In this document: positions 35,395 through 44,439 of the stretch, piece after piece
Layout of the letters: the number at the start of each line of letters is the position of its first letter
Numbering within the stretch: the stretch's first letter is position 1
NCBI GenBank assembly: GCA_948146395.1
Contig: OX411543.1
Span: 70,918,948-70,982,947 of the forward strand
From: Fragum whitleyi
Taxonomy: Eukaryota > Mollusca > Bivalvia > Cardiida > Cardiidae
Direction: 5' to 3'
Length of the DNA stretch: 64,000 bases
Notes under the pieces: generated by a model
The model's input: only the letters and a program-made list of their open reading frames with translations
Told to the model about the DNA's origin: nothing
Databases searched by the model: none
Position numbers and translations under genes: made by a program

Positions 35395-36482
35395 CGTGAC
35401 AATAGCTACAGTGGCCTAATTGGCCAGTGGAACTAAAAATTGACAATTAATGCAGTTGGAAAGGGTTCAGTTTACTGAGGTTGTACCCTCATGTGTCTGT
35501 GCGTCTGGTTGTAAACTTTTTCTTAAAAGATCTCCAAAGAAGCTATTAGATAAATTTCAGCCAAACTTCACAGGAATGATCCTTGGGTGACCATCAGATT
35601 CATACAAGAAATTTTGATCCAATGAAAAAATAGCTTTATTAAAGGGTAAAAAGTGATTTTTTTTTCATGATGGATGATTATCAACCAAAGTTCACACGAA
35701 TGATCCTTGGGTCACCCTATATCAGGCTACAAAAAATTATTGTGATGGATGATGGAAATAAAATGTCTTTTATGGGTGGAGGTCAATTCTGTAATATTTA
35801 GTGGAAACTTTGAAAATCATTTTCTCAGAACCTGATTGATGGATATCAACCAAATTTCAATTGAAAGATCCTTGGGTGATAATTTATCAGGCTGTGATCA
35901 GATGAAAAATGTGCCTTTTATGGGAAGAGTTCATTTCTCTTTTTATCAATTATATAAAGTAAACTTTGAAAAGAAACTGATATCAACAAATTTTCACTTG
36001 AATGATCCTTGGGTGACGCTAAATCAGGCTACAAAAAATTATTTTGATCGGATGAAAAATATGCCTTTATCGGCAGAGGTCATTTCTCTATGTATTATAA
36101 TAGTGAAAACTTTGAAAATCATTTTTCCAAAATTTTACATGTGGATCCGAAATCTACCAAATTACATTTGAGTGATTCCTTTGGTGATATTCCTATAAAG
36201 AATTATTTCAATGAGAGGGAAAGCGAACTTTAAAAGTTTTATAGACAAACTAATTTCCATATCATGTAAATATAATAAAAACATTTTGAATCACTAGAAT
36301 TTAGGTAGAGTTGTTTGATTTCAATTTATTTCTAATGAAAGTTCTTAGGGTGGATTTCAAATAATCCTGCAAGTAGGTTACTAGACTCTTCTTTTGTAAA
36401 GTCTAACAATATCATTCTCTCATGACCATTATCAGAAAATTCAGGTCTGTGCAGCGAATCAGACAATCAAGTACCTTTAGTT
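35395..36482 (+). mobile_element. Eroded second element of the same family (repeated at 47010-48097)
   Basis: The interior units (AATGATCCTTGGGTGACC, AAAATCATTTTCTCAGAACC) match the 165-bp family. The tail CAGCGAATCAGACAATCAAG and CTTTAGTT is a degraded version of its end. The 111-codon frame inside (35836-36171) is repeat sequence. Confidence 0.6.
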
Positions 36483-36659
36483 CACTCATGCTTCAAATGG
36501 TAATTAGAAGTCATAAAATATGCAAATAATATGAATTCAGAAAAAAAGATGTGTATATATATATATATAGGGAGAAAAAATGGAGAAGATGTTGTCTATG
36601 CCTTATGTATTATTTATTTTGTTAAATTTATAATCTATTGAAATTAGCAAATAAAAAAG

Positions 36660-36701
36660 TTATTCTACCGGTTTCACCATTGAATGGATCTTCAGGAATA
36701 A
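36660..36701 (-). ncRNA. Hammerhead ribozyme, type I, PLE left copy
   Basis: This is the mirror copy of the ribozyme in the right arm, reading on the minus strand downstream of the left RT frame. The same core, stems and CCGG loop III are seen. The predicted cleavage position on the minus strand follows the base at 36666. It lies about 90 bp from the left outer end of the insertion. Confidence 0.8.
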
Positions 36702-36826
36702 ATGAACGACGTTGGTTACGACGTTGTAACGTTGTTGTGACGTTGCTGGCGTACAATAACGTCGCTTACGCCATGTTATTAATTAAAAGATATGTACTAG
36801 GAAAAGAGTCAATATTATTCACATTT

Positions 36827-39133
36827 TTATCGGTTAGAGTTCAAACTTGGTGAAAATTCTTTAATGAAGTGTTCTTCTTTAGTTTTCCTTGAAATTGTGT
36901 CTTCTACTCTCATTTTGTAGAACGGAAATATGAGGAATCTGGGTTCGGTGGTAGTACAGGTAAAAAGGTGTTGGCTTACTTTCAGAAATCTCAGGTTTGC
37001 GTCTCTTATTTGCTGGTTGTGTACGGTAACTCTGTTTCTCAGGGAAATGCCTGTCTCCCCGATGTATTCTTCGTTGCATCCTACACATTTCATGACGTAT
37101 ATTACGTTTTGGATATCACACGATCCATCTTCTTTTATGAAGAATTCCCTGCCCGATTTAAATTTGTATGATGGACCTTCAATTAAGTGTTTACAGAGCC
37201 CGCAGTTGCTTCGTCCACATTTTCTTATCATAGGTGATCTTTCTGTAATGTCAAATTTGGCTTTAGTGAGAATTTTCTTCAGGTTGGCAGGCTGTCGTTT
37301 GCTTTTTATTATCTTGTAATTTGAGAATATAGGCCGTAAATCAGGATCTGAGTATAAAATCTGTAAATTTTGTCTAATGATGTTGAAGAACTCATATTGT
37401 TTCGGATTAAATGTTGATACAAATGCTAATACATTTTCGTTTGATTGGGATTTTGTTCTTCGTAGTTCTTGGATAGGTATTCGCTGGGCCCTATTGATAC
37501 CTTCGTTGATAACTGTGGTTGGATATTGTAGATTTTGAAGATGTTCTTTTAGTTCAAGGAGTCTCGTTTCTCGTACTCTGACATTCGATACAATACAACA
37601 GATACGTCTTGCTAATGAGAAAGGGATATTAATTCGAGTATGCTTTGGGTGACATGATGAGAATAATAGGTACTGTTTGCTATCTGTAGGTTTTGAATAA
37701 ATGTCTGTTTCAATATTTCCTTCTATGTTCTTCACTAATACATCCAAAAAGGGTAGTTGGTTTTCACTCATTTCTTCAGTAAATTTAATGTCTCTGTGTA
37801 AGGTATTCAATATATTGTTTAATCTTCTCAGTTCGGTACGGGATTTTGTCCAAAGTATAAAAACATCGTCTAGAAAGCGTTTCCAGTTTGCGATAAAATA
37901 TCGACTAAATTCCCCACCGAATTCAACGTTTATATGCTCGTAGAGTTTATTCTCCAAATATGCCAGTACGAGTGTAGCATAGATTGGAGCAAATTTTGTG
38001 CCCATAGCAGTCCCTTTCTTTTGTCTAAAGTATTTGCCATTGAAATAGAAAGTATTATTTTCAAGAATAAGTTTTATTGCGTCCAAAATAAATGGAATTG
38101 AGAATCTTGGAGGTAATTCTTCGGGATGTTTGTTGATCCAGTATGATATAGCATCTAAACCTAAATCGTGAGGTATGTTGGAGTACAATGATTCCACATC
38201 AAAGGATACTAATAATGTGTTCTTTGGCACTGATTTTGGTAAATGATTGAGAAAATCTGTTGTGTCGCGAATGTAACTTTTCACGTGTTTAGTGTAGGGT
38301 TTTAAAATCAAATCTATTAGGTTGCTCAGTCTGTGCGTCTGACAGGAGGGACCTGCAACTATTGGTCTTACTTTCAAATCTGTAACACAGAATATTCTAA
38401 CATGTGTTCTTGTGTTTTGTTTGCAGTTGTTGCTTATAGTAGGACTTTTGTGTACCTTTGGGAGTCCATAAAAATTGCGTCCTTTTACTTCAAACTGTGT
38501 GAGATATTTGTATTCTTTTTCGGTAAAGCAGTTGAGATGTTGTTTTATAAGTTTGTCGTACATTTTTGCATCCTTTTGTTTTGGGTTCGAAATCAGTTGT
38601 TCATAGTATTCTTCGTTCGATAGTGTATCTTCTACCATTTTCTTGTAGTGATCGCTGTCCATCACAACAGAAGCTCCACCTTTGTCTGCTTCTTTAATTA
38701 TAATGGATTTATCATTCTTCAATGAATTTAAAGCAATTCTTTCTTCTCTGTTTAAGTTGTTCCGTCTGTGCGTTTCACTTGGTTGTAGCGGATAATTTTC
38801 TATGGTTTTGATGAATGTTTCTAATGTCTGGTTTCTTTCTTTGGGCGGAGTAAAGGAACTGTTATTTCTTACCAGTGATCCGTCCCTGTCTTCAGCTCCT
38901 CTGAAATATTCAATGAGTCTTACTTTTCTGATAAACTCATTAATGTCTGCCTTTAATTCCACGAGGTTAGGTCTGGTTGGAGTCGGAGTGAATTTTAAAC
39001 CTTTACTTAAAATAGAAATTTCATCTTTGTTTAAATCTCTATTTGATAAATTAATTATTTTTATATTGTTATTCGTCGCTATGTCATTTGGTTGTTGTGA
39101 TCCTCGTGTTCTAAAAAAGGGTTTCTGTTTAAT
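36827..39133 (-). CDS. Penelope-like element ORF2, left copy: reverse transcriptase with GIY-YIG endonuclease
   Basis: This frame encodes the polymerase of a Penelope-like retroelement, which copies element RNA into DNA at a nicked target. From a GTG at 38962 it is 711 codons. Residues along that frame: RT1-like KEADKGGASVV at 90-100; YGLPKVHK at 165-172; LKVRPIVAGPS at 196-206; catalytic motif A FDVESLYSNIP with Asp255; motif B KGTAMGTKFAPIYA at 316-329; motif C FLDD with Asp365-366; PFLDVLV at 404-410; a Cys cluster C582, C587, C590; and a GIY-YIG nuclease with IYV at 621-623, YIGETG at 633-638, R642/R644, and EEHFIKEF near the C-terminus. These features are diagnostic of EN+ PLEs. No ATG begins the frame: it is open upstream to 39133 and overlaps ORF1, so frameshifted expression is likely. 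The predicted protein is identical to that of the right copy, with no internal stop. The PLE subclade is not assigned. Confidence 0.93.
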   Translation of the reverse strand: MKQKPFFRTRGSQQPNDIATNNNIKIINLSNRDLNKDEISILSKGLKFTPTPTRPNLVELKADINEFIRKVRLIEYFRGAEDRDGSLVRNNSSFTPPKERNQTLETFIKTIENYPLQPSETHRRNNLNREERIALNSLKNDKSIIIKEADKGGASVVMDSDHYKKMVEDTLSNEEYYEQLISNPKQKDAKMYDKLIKQHLNCFTEKEYKYLTQFEVKGRNFYGLPKVHKSPTISNNCKQNTRTHVRIFCVTDLKVRPIVAGPSCQTHRLSNLIDLILKPYTKHVKSYIRDTTDFLNHLPKSVPKNTLLVSFDVESLYSNIPHDLGLDAISYWINKHPEELPPRFSIPFILDAIKLILENNTFYFNGKYFRQKKGTAMGTKFAPIYATLVLAYLENKLYEHINVEFGGEFSRYFIANWKRFLDDVFILWTKSRTELRRLNNILNTLHRDIKFTEEMSENQLPFLDVLVKNIEGNIETDIYSKPTDSKQYLLFSSCHPKHTRINIPFSLARRICCIVSNVRVRETRLLELKEHLQNLQYPTTVINEGINRAQRIPIQELRRTKSQSNENVLAFVSTFNPKQYEFFNIIRQNLQILYSDPDLRPIFSNYKIIKSKRQPANLKKILTKAKFDITERSPMIRKCGRSNCGLCKHLIEGPSYKFKSGREFFIKEDGSCDIQNVIYVMKCVGCNEEYIGETGISLRNRVTVHNQQIRDANLRFLKVSQHLFTCTTTEPRFLIFPFYKMRVEDTISRKTKEEHFIKEFSPSLNSNR

Positions 39134-40088
39134 TCAAAAGGATTGTTCGATTGGTTACTGTTCATTTGATATTGATATCTGCCATTTTGCCATTCCGGTT
39201 TTCTGTTCGTTTGTCTGTTCATATTAGACTGGTAATTTTGTCTGTTTCTTGTTCTCGCAGGTTGGTTTCTTTGAACGGCGTCGGCGTATGTCTGTGGGTT
39301 GTACTTGTATGACTTTGGGTAATAATTATCGGTGTTTTGGGCGGTGTATGCTGTGTAGAATGGTTGCCTTGGCCAGTTCGTATCCCTCTGATTACGGTAA
39401 TTTTTCCTGATTTGTTCCCTTGATCGGTAATCTGTGAAATTTCCAGATTGGTTCGAATGTTCAAATTGTAAATTGGTCGGAGATCTGTGTAACTGGTCTG
39501 AGCCGTTCAACTTTTCATGTACGTCTTTGATGAACGGATTTTGGGATATGAACGGATTTTGAGAAAAGTATCTCTCTCGAAATGTGTTTTCATATTTTTC
39601 CAGCCATTTACCGCTTGTGTTCTCCCATCTTTCAATCGATATTAATTCTTCTCTTTCTGTTTCCTCTTTCCACAATTCTTCTATTGCTCTGAGTTTACCC
39701 CCTTTGAATTTCTTCGCAAGTATATCGGACATTTCAAGATCGATGCTTCGATAATGGGCTTCATGTGATTGTGCGCGCAGAGTTAGTAAATCAGTTTCCG
39801 TTCTAAGATTGTCAAGGACTTGTCTCTCTCTACGCCGAGTTTGATCCTCGGGTTCATTGGTAATTTTAGCCATTTGAAGCTTTTGGGGCAAAACTATTGG
39901 AGTTGAATTTCGCCAAAGTTCATATTTCTCGGCCAGCTTTGCATTTCGTGTTTTCTGCCAAAATTCTTGTCTCCTTTTGGTTAATTTTTGGTTCCAAACA
40001 GATAGTATTGATTGTTTCATGTGGAATGCTTCTTTTTGAAGTGATAGTTCACAAGATTCTTGTATCAAGGGCTGTTGCTGCTTTGTAA
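39079..40088 (-). CDS. PLE ORF1, left copy, 5' end probably missing
   Basis: This is an open frame of at least 329 codons directly upstream of the RT frame. It is 5'-open up to the junction with the inverted copy, and the first in-frame ATG is at 40020, so the true N-terminus is probably lost. The first ~170 residues are rich in Glu, Lys, Arg and Leu and look alpha-helical or coiled-coil. Next comes a short duplication, SQNPFI twice. The C-terminal ~150 residues are low-complexity, rich in Asn, Gln, Arg and Tyr, resembling the disordered RNA-binding tails of retroelement ORF1 or Gag-like proteins. I recognise no named domain. It ends at 39079-39081 and overlaps ORF2 in the -1 register. A role as an RNA-binding structural partner of the RT is inference. 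Confidence 0.75.
39112..39118 (-). promoter_or_regulatory. -1 ribosomal frameshift heptamer U UUU UUA, PLE left copy
   Basis: This is the mirror of the heptamer in the right copy and reads TAAAAAA on the plus strand. Here ORF1 is nearly full length, so slippage would join the charged ORF1 region to the RT/GIY-YIG frame in one polypeptide. Confidence 0.6.
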
Positions 40089-40090
40089 TT

Positions 40091-40591
40091 CGAGAGAGAT
40101 ACTTTTCTCAAAATCCGTTCATATCCCAAAATCCGTTCATCAAAGACGTACATGAAAAGTTGAACGGCTCAGACCAGTTACACAGATCTCCGACCAATTT
40201 ACAATTTGAACATTCGAACCAATCTGGAAATTTCACAGATTACCGATCAAGGGAACAAATCAGGAAAAATTACCGTAATCAGAGGGATACGAACTGGCCA
40301 AGGCAACCATTCTACACAGCATACACCGCCCAAAACACCGATAATTATTACCCAAAGTCATACAAGTACAACCCACAGACATACGCCGACGCCGTTCAAA
40401 GAAACCAACCTGCGAGAACAAGAAACAGACAAAATTACCAGTCTAATATGAACAGACAAACGAACAGAAAACCGGAATGGCAAAATGGCAGATATCAATA
40501 TCAAATGAACAGTAACCAATCGAACAATCCTTTTGAATTAAACAGAAACCCTTTTTTAGAACACGAGGATCACAACAACCAAATGACATAG
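40091..40591 (+). pseudogene. PLE ORF1, right copy, 5'-truncated
   Basis: This is the C-terminal part of ORF1 (about 166 codons), identical to the last half of the left copy. It begins in RERYFSQNPFI at the inversion junction, so the charged N-terminal half is absent. It keeps the Asn/Gln/Arg/Tyr-rich tail, the stop at 40589-40591 and the slippery heptamer at 40552-40558. A start codon is not visible, because TTG at 40160 and similar codons are not credible eukaryotic starts. The truncation matches the usual 5' loss during target-primed reverse transcription. Confidence 0.7.
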
Positions 40592-42843
40592 CGACGAATA
40601 ACAATATAAAAATAATTAATTTATCAAATAGAGATTTAAACAAAGATGAAATTTCTATTTTAAGTAAAGGTTTAAAATTCACTCCGACTCCAACCAGACC
40701 TAACCTCGTGGAATTAAAGGCAGACATTAATGAGTTTATCAGAAAAGTAAGACTCATTGAATATTTCAGAGGAGCTGAAGACAGGGACGGATCACTGGTA
40801 AGAAATAACAGTTCCTTTACTCCGCCCAAAGAAAGAAACCAGACATTAGAAACATTCATCAAAACCATAGAAAATTATCCGCTACAACCAAGTGAAACGC
40901 ACAGACGGAACAACTTAAACAGAGAAGAAAGAATTGCTTTAAATTCATTGAAGAATGATAAATCCATTATAATTAAAGAAGCAGACAAAGGTGGAGCTTC
41001 TGTTGTGATGGACAGCGATCACTACAAGAAAATGGTAGAAGATACACTATCGAACGAAGAATACTATGAACAACTGATTTCGAACCCAAAACAAAAGGAT
41101 GCAAAAATGTACGACAAACTTATAAAACAACATCTCAACTGCTTTACCGAAAAAGAATACAAATATCTCACACAGTTTGAAGTAAAAGGACGCAATTTTT
41201 ATGGACTCCCAAAGGTACACAAAAGTCCTACTATAAGCAACAACTGCAAACAAAACACAAGAACACATGTTAGAATATTCTGTGTTACAGATTTGAAAGT
41301 AAGACCAATAGTTGCAGGTCCCTCCTGTCAGACGCACAGACTGAGCAACCTAATAGATTTGATTTTAAAACCCTACACTAAACACGTGAAAAGTTACATT
41401 CGCGACACAACAGATTTTCTCAATCATTTACCAAAATCAGTGCCAAAGAACACATTATTAGTATCCTTTGATGTGGAATCATTGTACTCCAACATACCTC
41501 ACGATTTAGGTTTAGATGCTATATCATACTGGATCAACAAACATCCCGAAGAATTACCTCCAAGATTCTCAATTCCATTTATTTTGGACGCAATAAAACT
41601 TATTCTTGAAAATAATACTTTCTATTTCAATGGCAAATACTTTAGACAAAAGAAAGGGACTGCTATGGGCACAAAATTTGCTCCAATCTATGCTACACTC
41701 GTACTGGCATATTTGGAGAATAAACTCTACGAGCATATAAACGTTGAATTCGGTGGGGAATTTAGTCGATATTTTATCGCAAACTGGAAACGCTTTCTAG
41801 ACGATGTTTTTATACTTTGGACAAAATCCCGTACCGAACTGAGAAGATTAAACAATATATTGAATACCTTACACAGAGACATTAAATTTACTGAAGAAAT
41901 GAGTGAAAACCAACTACCCTTTTTGGATGTATTAGTGAAGAACATAGAAGGAAATATTGAAACAGACATTTATTCAAAACCTACAGATAGCAAACAGTAC
42001 CTATTATTCTCATCATGTCACCCAAAGCATACTCGAATTAATATCCCTTTCTCATTAGCAAGACGTATCTGTTGTATTGTATCGAATGTCAGAGTACGAG
42101 AAACGAGACTCCTTGAACTAAAAGAACATCTTCAAAATCTACAATATCCAACCACAGTTATCAACGAAGGTATCAATAGGGCCCAGCGAATACCTATCCA
42201 AGAACTACGAAGAACAAAATCCCAATCAAACGAAAATGTATTAGCATTTGTATCAACATTTAATCCGAAACAATATGAGTTCTTCAACATCATTAGACAA
42301 AATTTACAGATTTTATACTCAGATCCTGATTTACGGCCTATATTCTCAAATTACAAGATAATAAAAAGCAAACGACAGCCTGCCAACCTGAAGAAAATTC
42401 TCACTAAAGCCAAATTTGACATTACAGAAAGATCACCTATGATAAGAAAATGTGGACGAAGCAACTGCGGGCTCTGTAAACACTTAATTGAAGGTCCATC
42501 ATACAAATTTAAATCGGGCAGGGAATTCTTCATAAAAGAAGATGGATCGTGTGATATCCAAAACGTAATATACGTCATGAAATGTGTAGGATGCAACGAA
42601 GAATACATCGGGGAGACAGGCATTTCCCTGAGAAACAGAGTTACCGTACACAACCAGCAAATAAGAGACGCAAACCTGAGATTTCTGAAAGTAAGCCAAC
42701 ACCTTTTTACCTGTACTACCACCGAACCCAGATTCCTCATATTTCCGTTCTACAAAATGAGAGTAGAAGACACAATTTCAAGGAAAACTAAAGAAGAACA
42801 CTTCATTAAAGAATTTTCACCAAGTTTGAACTCTAACCGATAA
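40537..42843 (+). CDS. Penelope-like element ORF2, right copy: reverse transcriptase with GIY-YIG endonuclease
   Basis: This is the mirror-image copy of the frame on the minus strand, with the same 711 codons from the GTG at 40708 to the stop at 42841-42843. All RT motifs (A Asp255, B at 316-329, C Asp365-366), the Cys cluster at 582-590 and the YIG motif at 633-635 are present. In the same register the frame is open upstream from 40537, just after the stop at 40534-40536. It overlaps the end of ORF1 (stop 40589-40591) by 55 nt. The upstream part reads ILSKGLKFTPTP, a conserved pre-RT segment in many Penelope-type proteins, so the true coding region starts before the GTG. It contains no in-frame ATG, which argues for entry from ORF1 by -1 frameshifting. 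ORF1 in this copy is truncated at its 5' end, so this copy probably cannot make the full fusion alone. Confidence 0.93.
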   Translation: MKQKPFFRTRGSQQPNDIATNNNIKIINLSNRDLNKDEISILSKGLKFTPTPTRPNLVELKADINEFIRKVRLIEYFRGAEDRDGSLVRNNSSFTPPKERNQTLETFIKTIENYPLQPSETHRRNNLNREERIALNSLKNDKSIIIKEADKGGASVVMDSDHYKKMVEDTLSNEEYYEQLISNPKQKDAKMYDKLIKQHLNCFTEKEYKYLTQFEVKGRNFYGLPKVHKSPTISNNCKQNTRTHVRIFCVTDLKVRPIVAGPSCQTHRLSNLIDLILKPYTKHVKSYIRDTTDFLNHLPKSVPKNTLLVSFDVESLYSNIPHDLGLDAISYWINKHPEELPPRFSIPFILDAIKLILENNTFYFNGKYFRQKKGTAMGTKFAPIYATLVLAYLENKLYEHINVEFGGEFSRYFIANWKRFLDDVFILWTKSRTELRRLNNILNTLHRDIKFTEEMSENQLPFLDVLVKNIEGNIETDIYSKPTDSKQYLLFSSCHPKHTRINIPFSLARRICCIVSNVRVRETRLLELKEHLQNLQYPTTVINEGINRAQRIPIQELRRTKSQSNENVLAFVSTFNPKQYEFFNIIRQNLQILYSDPDLRPIFSNYKIIKSKRQPANLKKILTKAKFDITERSPMIRKCGRSNCGLCKHLIEGPSYKFKSGREFFIKEDGSCDIQNVIYVMKCVGCNEEYIGETGISLRNRVTVHNQQIRDANLRFLKVSQHLFTCTTTEPRFLIFPFYKMRVEDTISRKTKEEHFIKEFSPSLNSNR
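40552..40558 (+). promoter_or_regulatory. -1 ribosomal frameshift heptamer U UUU UUA between PLE ORF1 and ORF2 (right copy)
   Basis: In the ORF1 frame the codons are CCU UUU UUA, so T552 TTT TTA matches the X XXY YYZ rule exactly. It lies inside the 55-nt ORF1/ORF2 overlap (40537-40591). A -1 slip enters the RT frame, which has no ATG there. I see no strong downstream stem-loop by eye, so the stimulator is unresolved. Confidence 0.6.
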
Positions 42844-42968
42844 AAATGTGAATAATATTGACTCTTTTCCTAGTACATATCTTTTAATTAATAACATGGC
42901 GTAAGCGACGTTATTGTACGCCAGCAACGTCACAACAACGTTACAACGTCGTAACCAACGTCGTTCAT

Positions 42969-43010
42969 TTATTCCTGAAGATCCATTCAATGGTGAAACC
43001 GGTAGAATAA
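42969..43010 (+). ncRNA. Hammerhead ribozyme, type I, PLE right copy
   Basis: The catalytic core reads CUGAAGA (42975-42981) and GAAA (42995-42998). Stem I is six perfect pairs, UUAUUC (42969-42974) with GAAUAA (43005-43010). Stem II is CCAU/AUGG (42983-42986, 42990-42993) closed by a UCA loop, with a U.U pair next to the core. Stem III is minimal: A15.1 and U16.1 enclose the self-complementary loop CCGG. Predicted cleavage is after A at 43004 (a GUA triplet). Tiny stem III with a palindromic loop is typical of the hammerheads known in Penelope-like elements, which often act as dimers. It lies 126 bp downstream of the RT stop. The U.U pair at 10.1-11.1 is a weakness. Confidence 0.8.
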
Positions 43011-43261
43011 CTTTTTTATTTGCTAATTTCAATAGATTATAAATTTAACAAAATAAATAATACATAAGGCATAGACAACATCTTCTCCATTTTTTCTCCC
43101 TGTATTCGTACGTATTTGTGATTTTTTCGCATTTTACGATATATATATATATATATATATTTACATCCAGGAAAATTTTTGTCTCCCCAATACATAGCAT
43201 GGGAACTGTATAAACATCTAAAGTAAATAGGTGAGTCTCAGTCGGTAATGTAATATGCTCT

Positions 43262-43437
43262 CAATTCTGGGGTCCTTGGTTAGACGCAATACTTGGCAAA
43301 CTTGATTGAAATGTTGAGGCTGTACTGGTGTGAGAAACAACAGGTATGAGCCATTGGTTACAGGTGCACTTGTTGGCAATATATAACTGCATTAATGTTA
43401 AAAGCGTCATTAAAGCCAAATCCATCAATCAATCAAT
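43262..43437 (+). mobile_element. SINE fragment in duplication copy 1 (second copy about 48295-48470)
   Basis: GGTCCTTGGTTAGACGCAAT, GTACTGGTGTGAGAAACAAC, and GTTAAAAGCGTCATTAAAGC follow the SINE body order with heavy divergence. It ends in AATC repeats. Confidence 0.6.
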
Positions 43438-43486
43438 TGAAAGAATGAAATTATTGACTGATTTGTGTTGCAATAACCAGATTCTA

Positions 43487-43730
43487 GCCCTGCATTTAGA
43501 ATGAGGCTCTGGTTGTCAGAGTATCATACAAAAGGTTCTGGGTTTAATTCCTGACTGTGGCACTTATCTTCCACCAATGGGCTAATAATTGTAGACCTAG
43601 GCATGGAAAGGATATAATGGTAGAACCTGTGTGAGAAATACAAGAAATTCATTGTTAGTTGCTCCAGCACACACAATATAACTGAAAGATTGTTGAAAGT
43701 GACATTAAACCCTGTTCAAACAAAATAATA
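43487..43730 (+). mobile_element. SINE in duplication copy 1 (second copy about 48520-48762)
   Basis: B-box-like GGTTCTGGGTTTAATTCC, then CTTCCACCAATGGGCTAATA, GTGAGAAATACAAGAAATTC, and GATTGTTGAAAGTGACATTA. Confidence 0.75.
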
Positions 43731-44439
43731 CATCAAATCTTAATTTTAAATTATGCTATCTATCTGGGGTAATAAATACAATATCAAGAGAGTCCATTTG
43801 TGGGAGAAAAGGATCTTAAGTGCTCTTATTAGTATTTACTAAGTAGCTGTGTCATTAAAAGTTCAAATTGGTATTGGTCACATGACAATATTAATGTCCC
43901 TCTGTTCCTTCCCTTTTGTAAATTCATTTTAACGTATAAAACTTTCAAAAATCAAAAGATATAAATGTATGCAAAAACAATTTATAATATTATTTATAGC
44001 AATTATTCAAATTTGGAAACATGTTTCTCATGTTTCTCATATTTTTTTTTTATTTTGTTTTTTGCACTTAATGGATAAAAAAAGGTTTAAAATAAAATAT
44101 TGTAATGGAAAAGGATCAAAGGCTTAATTATTGGGTAAAATATTTGAAAATTTCTTAAGTAAACAATGGTGTCTGAATGGAGGCAAGTTTGAAAAAATTA
44201 GATTAGAGACTGGCAATTTTCTGTGGATATCCCATTGTCAAAAATGATTGTTGCAATCTGGGTGAAATGGATTATAGTTCCGCAAGAAAGACTGAGATTC
44301 TAGAAACTGTTATCTCCTATGATTTGATAATGTAAAACTGATCTTTGATCACTCACTTGAAATTTCGGGTCTATAACAGTGGCATTGTGCAAGTTGATGA
44401 TATCAAAATATCATTCAGTAATTTGTTTTCAAAACCATG

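Larger units (their letters stand above)
36570..43138. mobile_element. Head-to-head inverted dimer of a Penelope-like retroelement
   Basis: Arms 36569-39581 and 40089-43101 are reverse complements about centre 39835, checked at both ends and through the ORFs. Spacer 39582-40088 carries ORF1 sequence present only in the left copy. Each outer end is an element 3' end facing a TA microsatellite: 16 nt of TA at 36554-36569 and 22 nt at 43139-43160. The right copy runs about 37 bp further (43102-43138) than the left. The intact ORFs and apparently identical arms imply recent insertion as a unit or recent gene conversion. PLE terminal repeats in inverted orientation are known. An inverted partner containing the whole RT/EN frame is less usual. 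Confidence 0.9.

Noticed and set aside
35836..36171. 111-codon frame repeated at 47451-47786
   Set aside because: It reads through degenerate 165-bp minisatellite units, so its repetition is not evidence of selection.
36930..39227. Plus-strand frames inside the left PLE copy (and their mirror images in the right copy)
   Set aside because: They are antisense shadows of the intact RT and ORF1 frames.
39219..39464. 81-codon minus-strand frame rich in Thr and Ile
   Set aside because: Overlapping alternate frame of the ORF1 low-complexity tail, with no independent support.
40537..40591. The frameshift site as evidence for a retrovirus or LTR retrotransposon
   Set aside because: The RT has PLE motifs and a GIY-YIG domain. 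No protease, RNase H or integrase is present.
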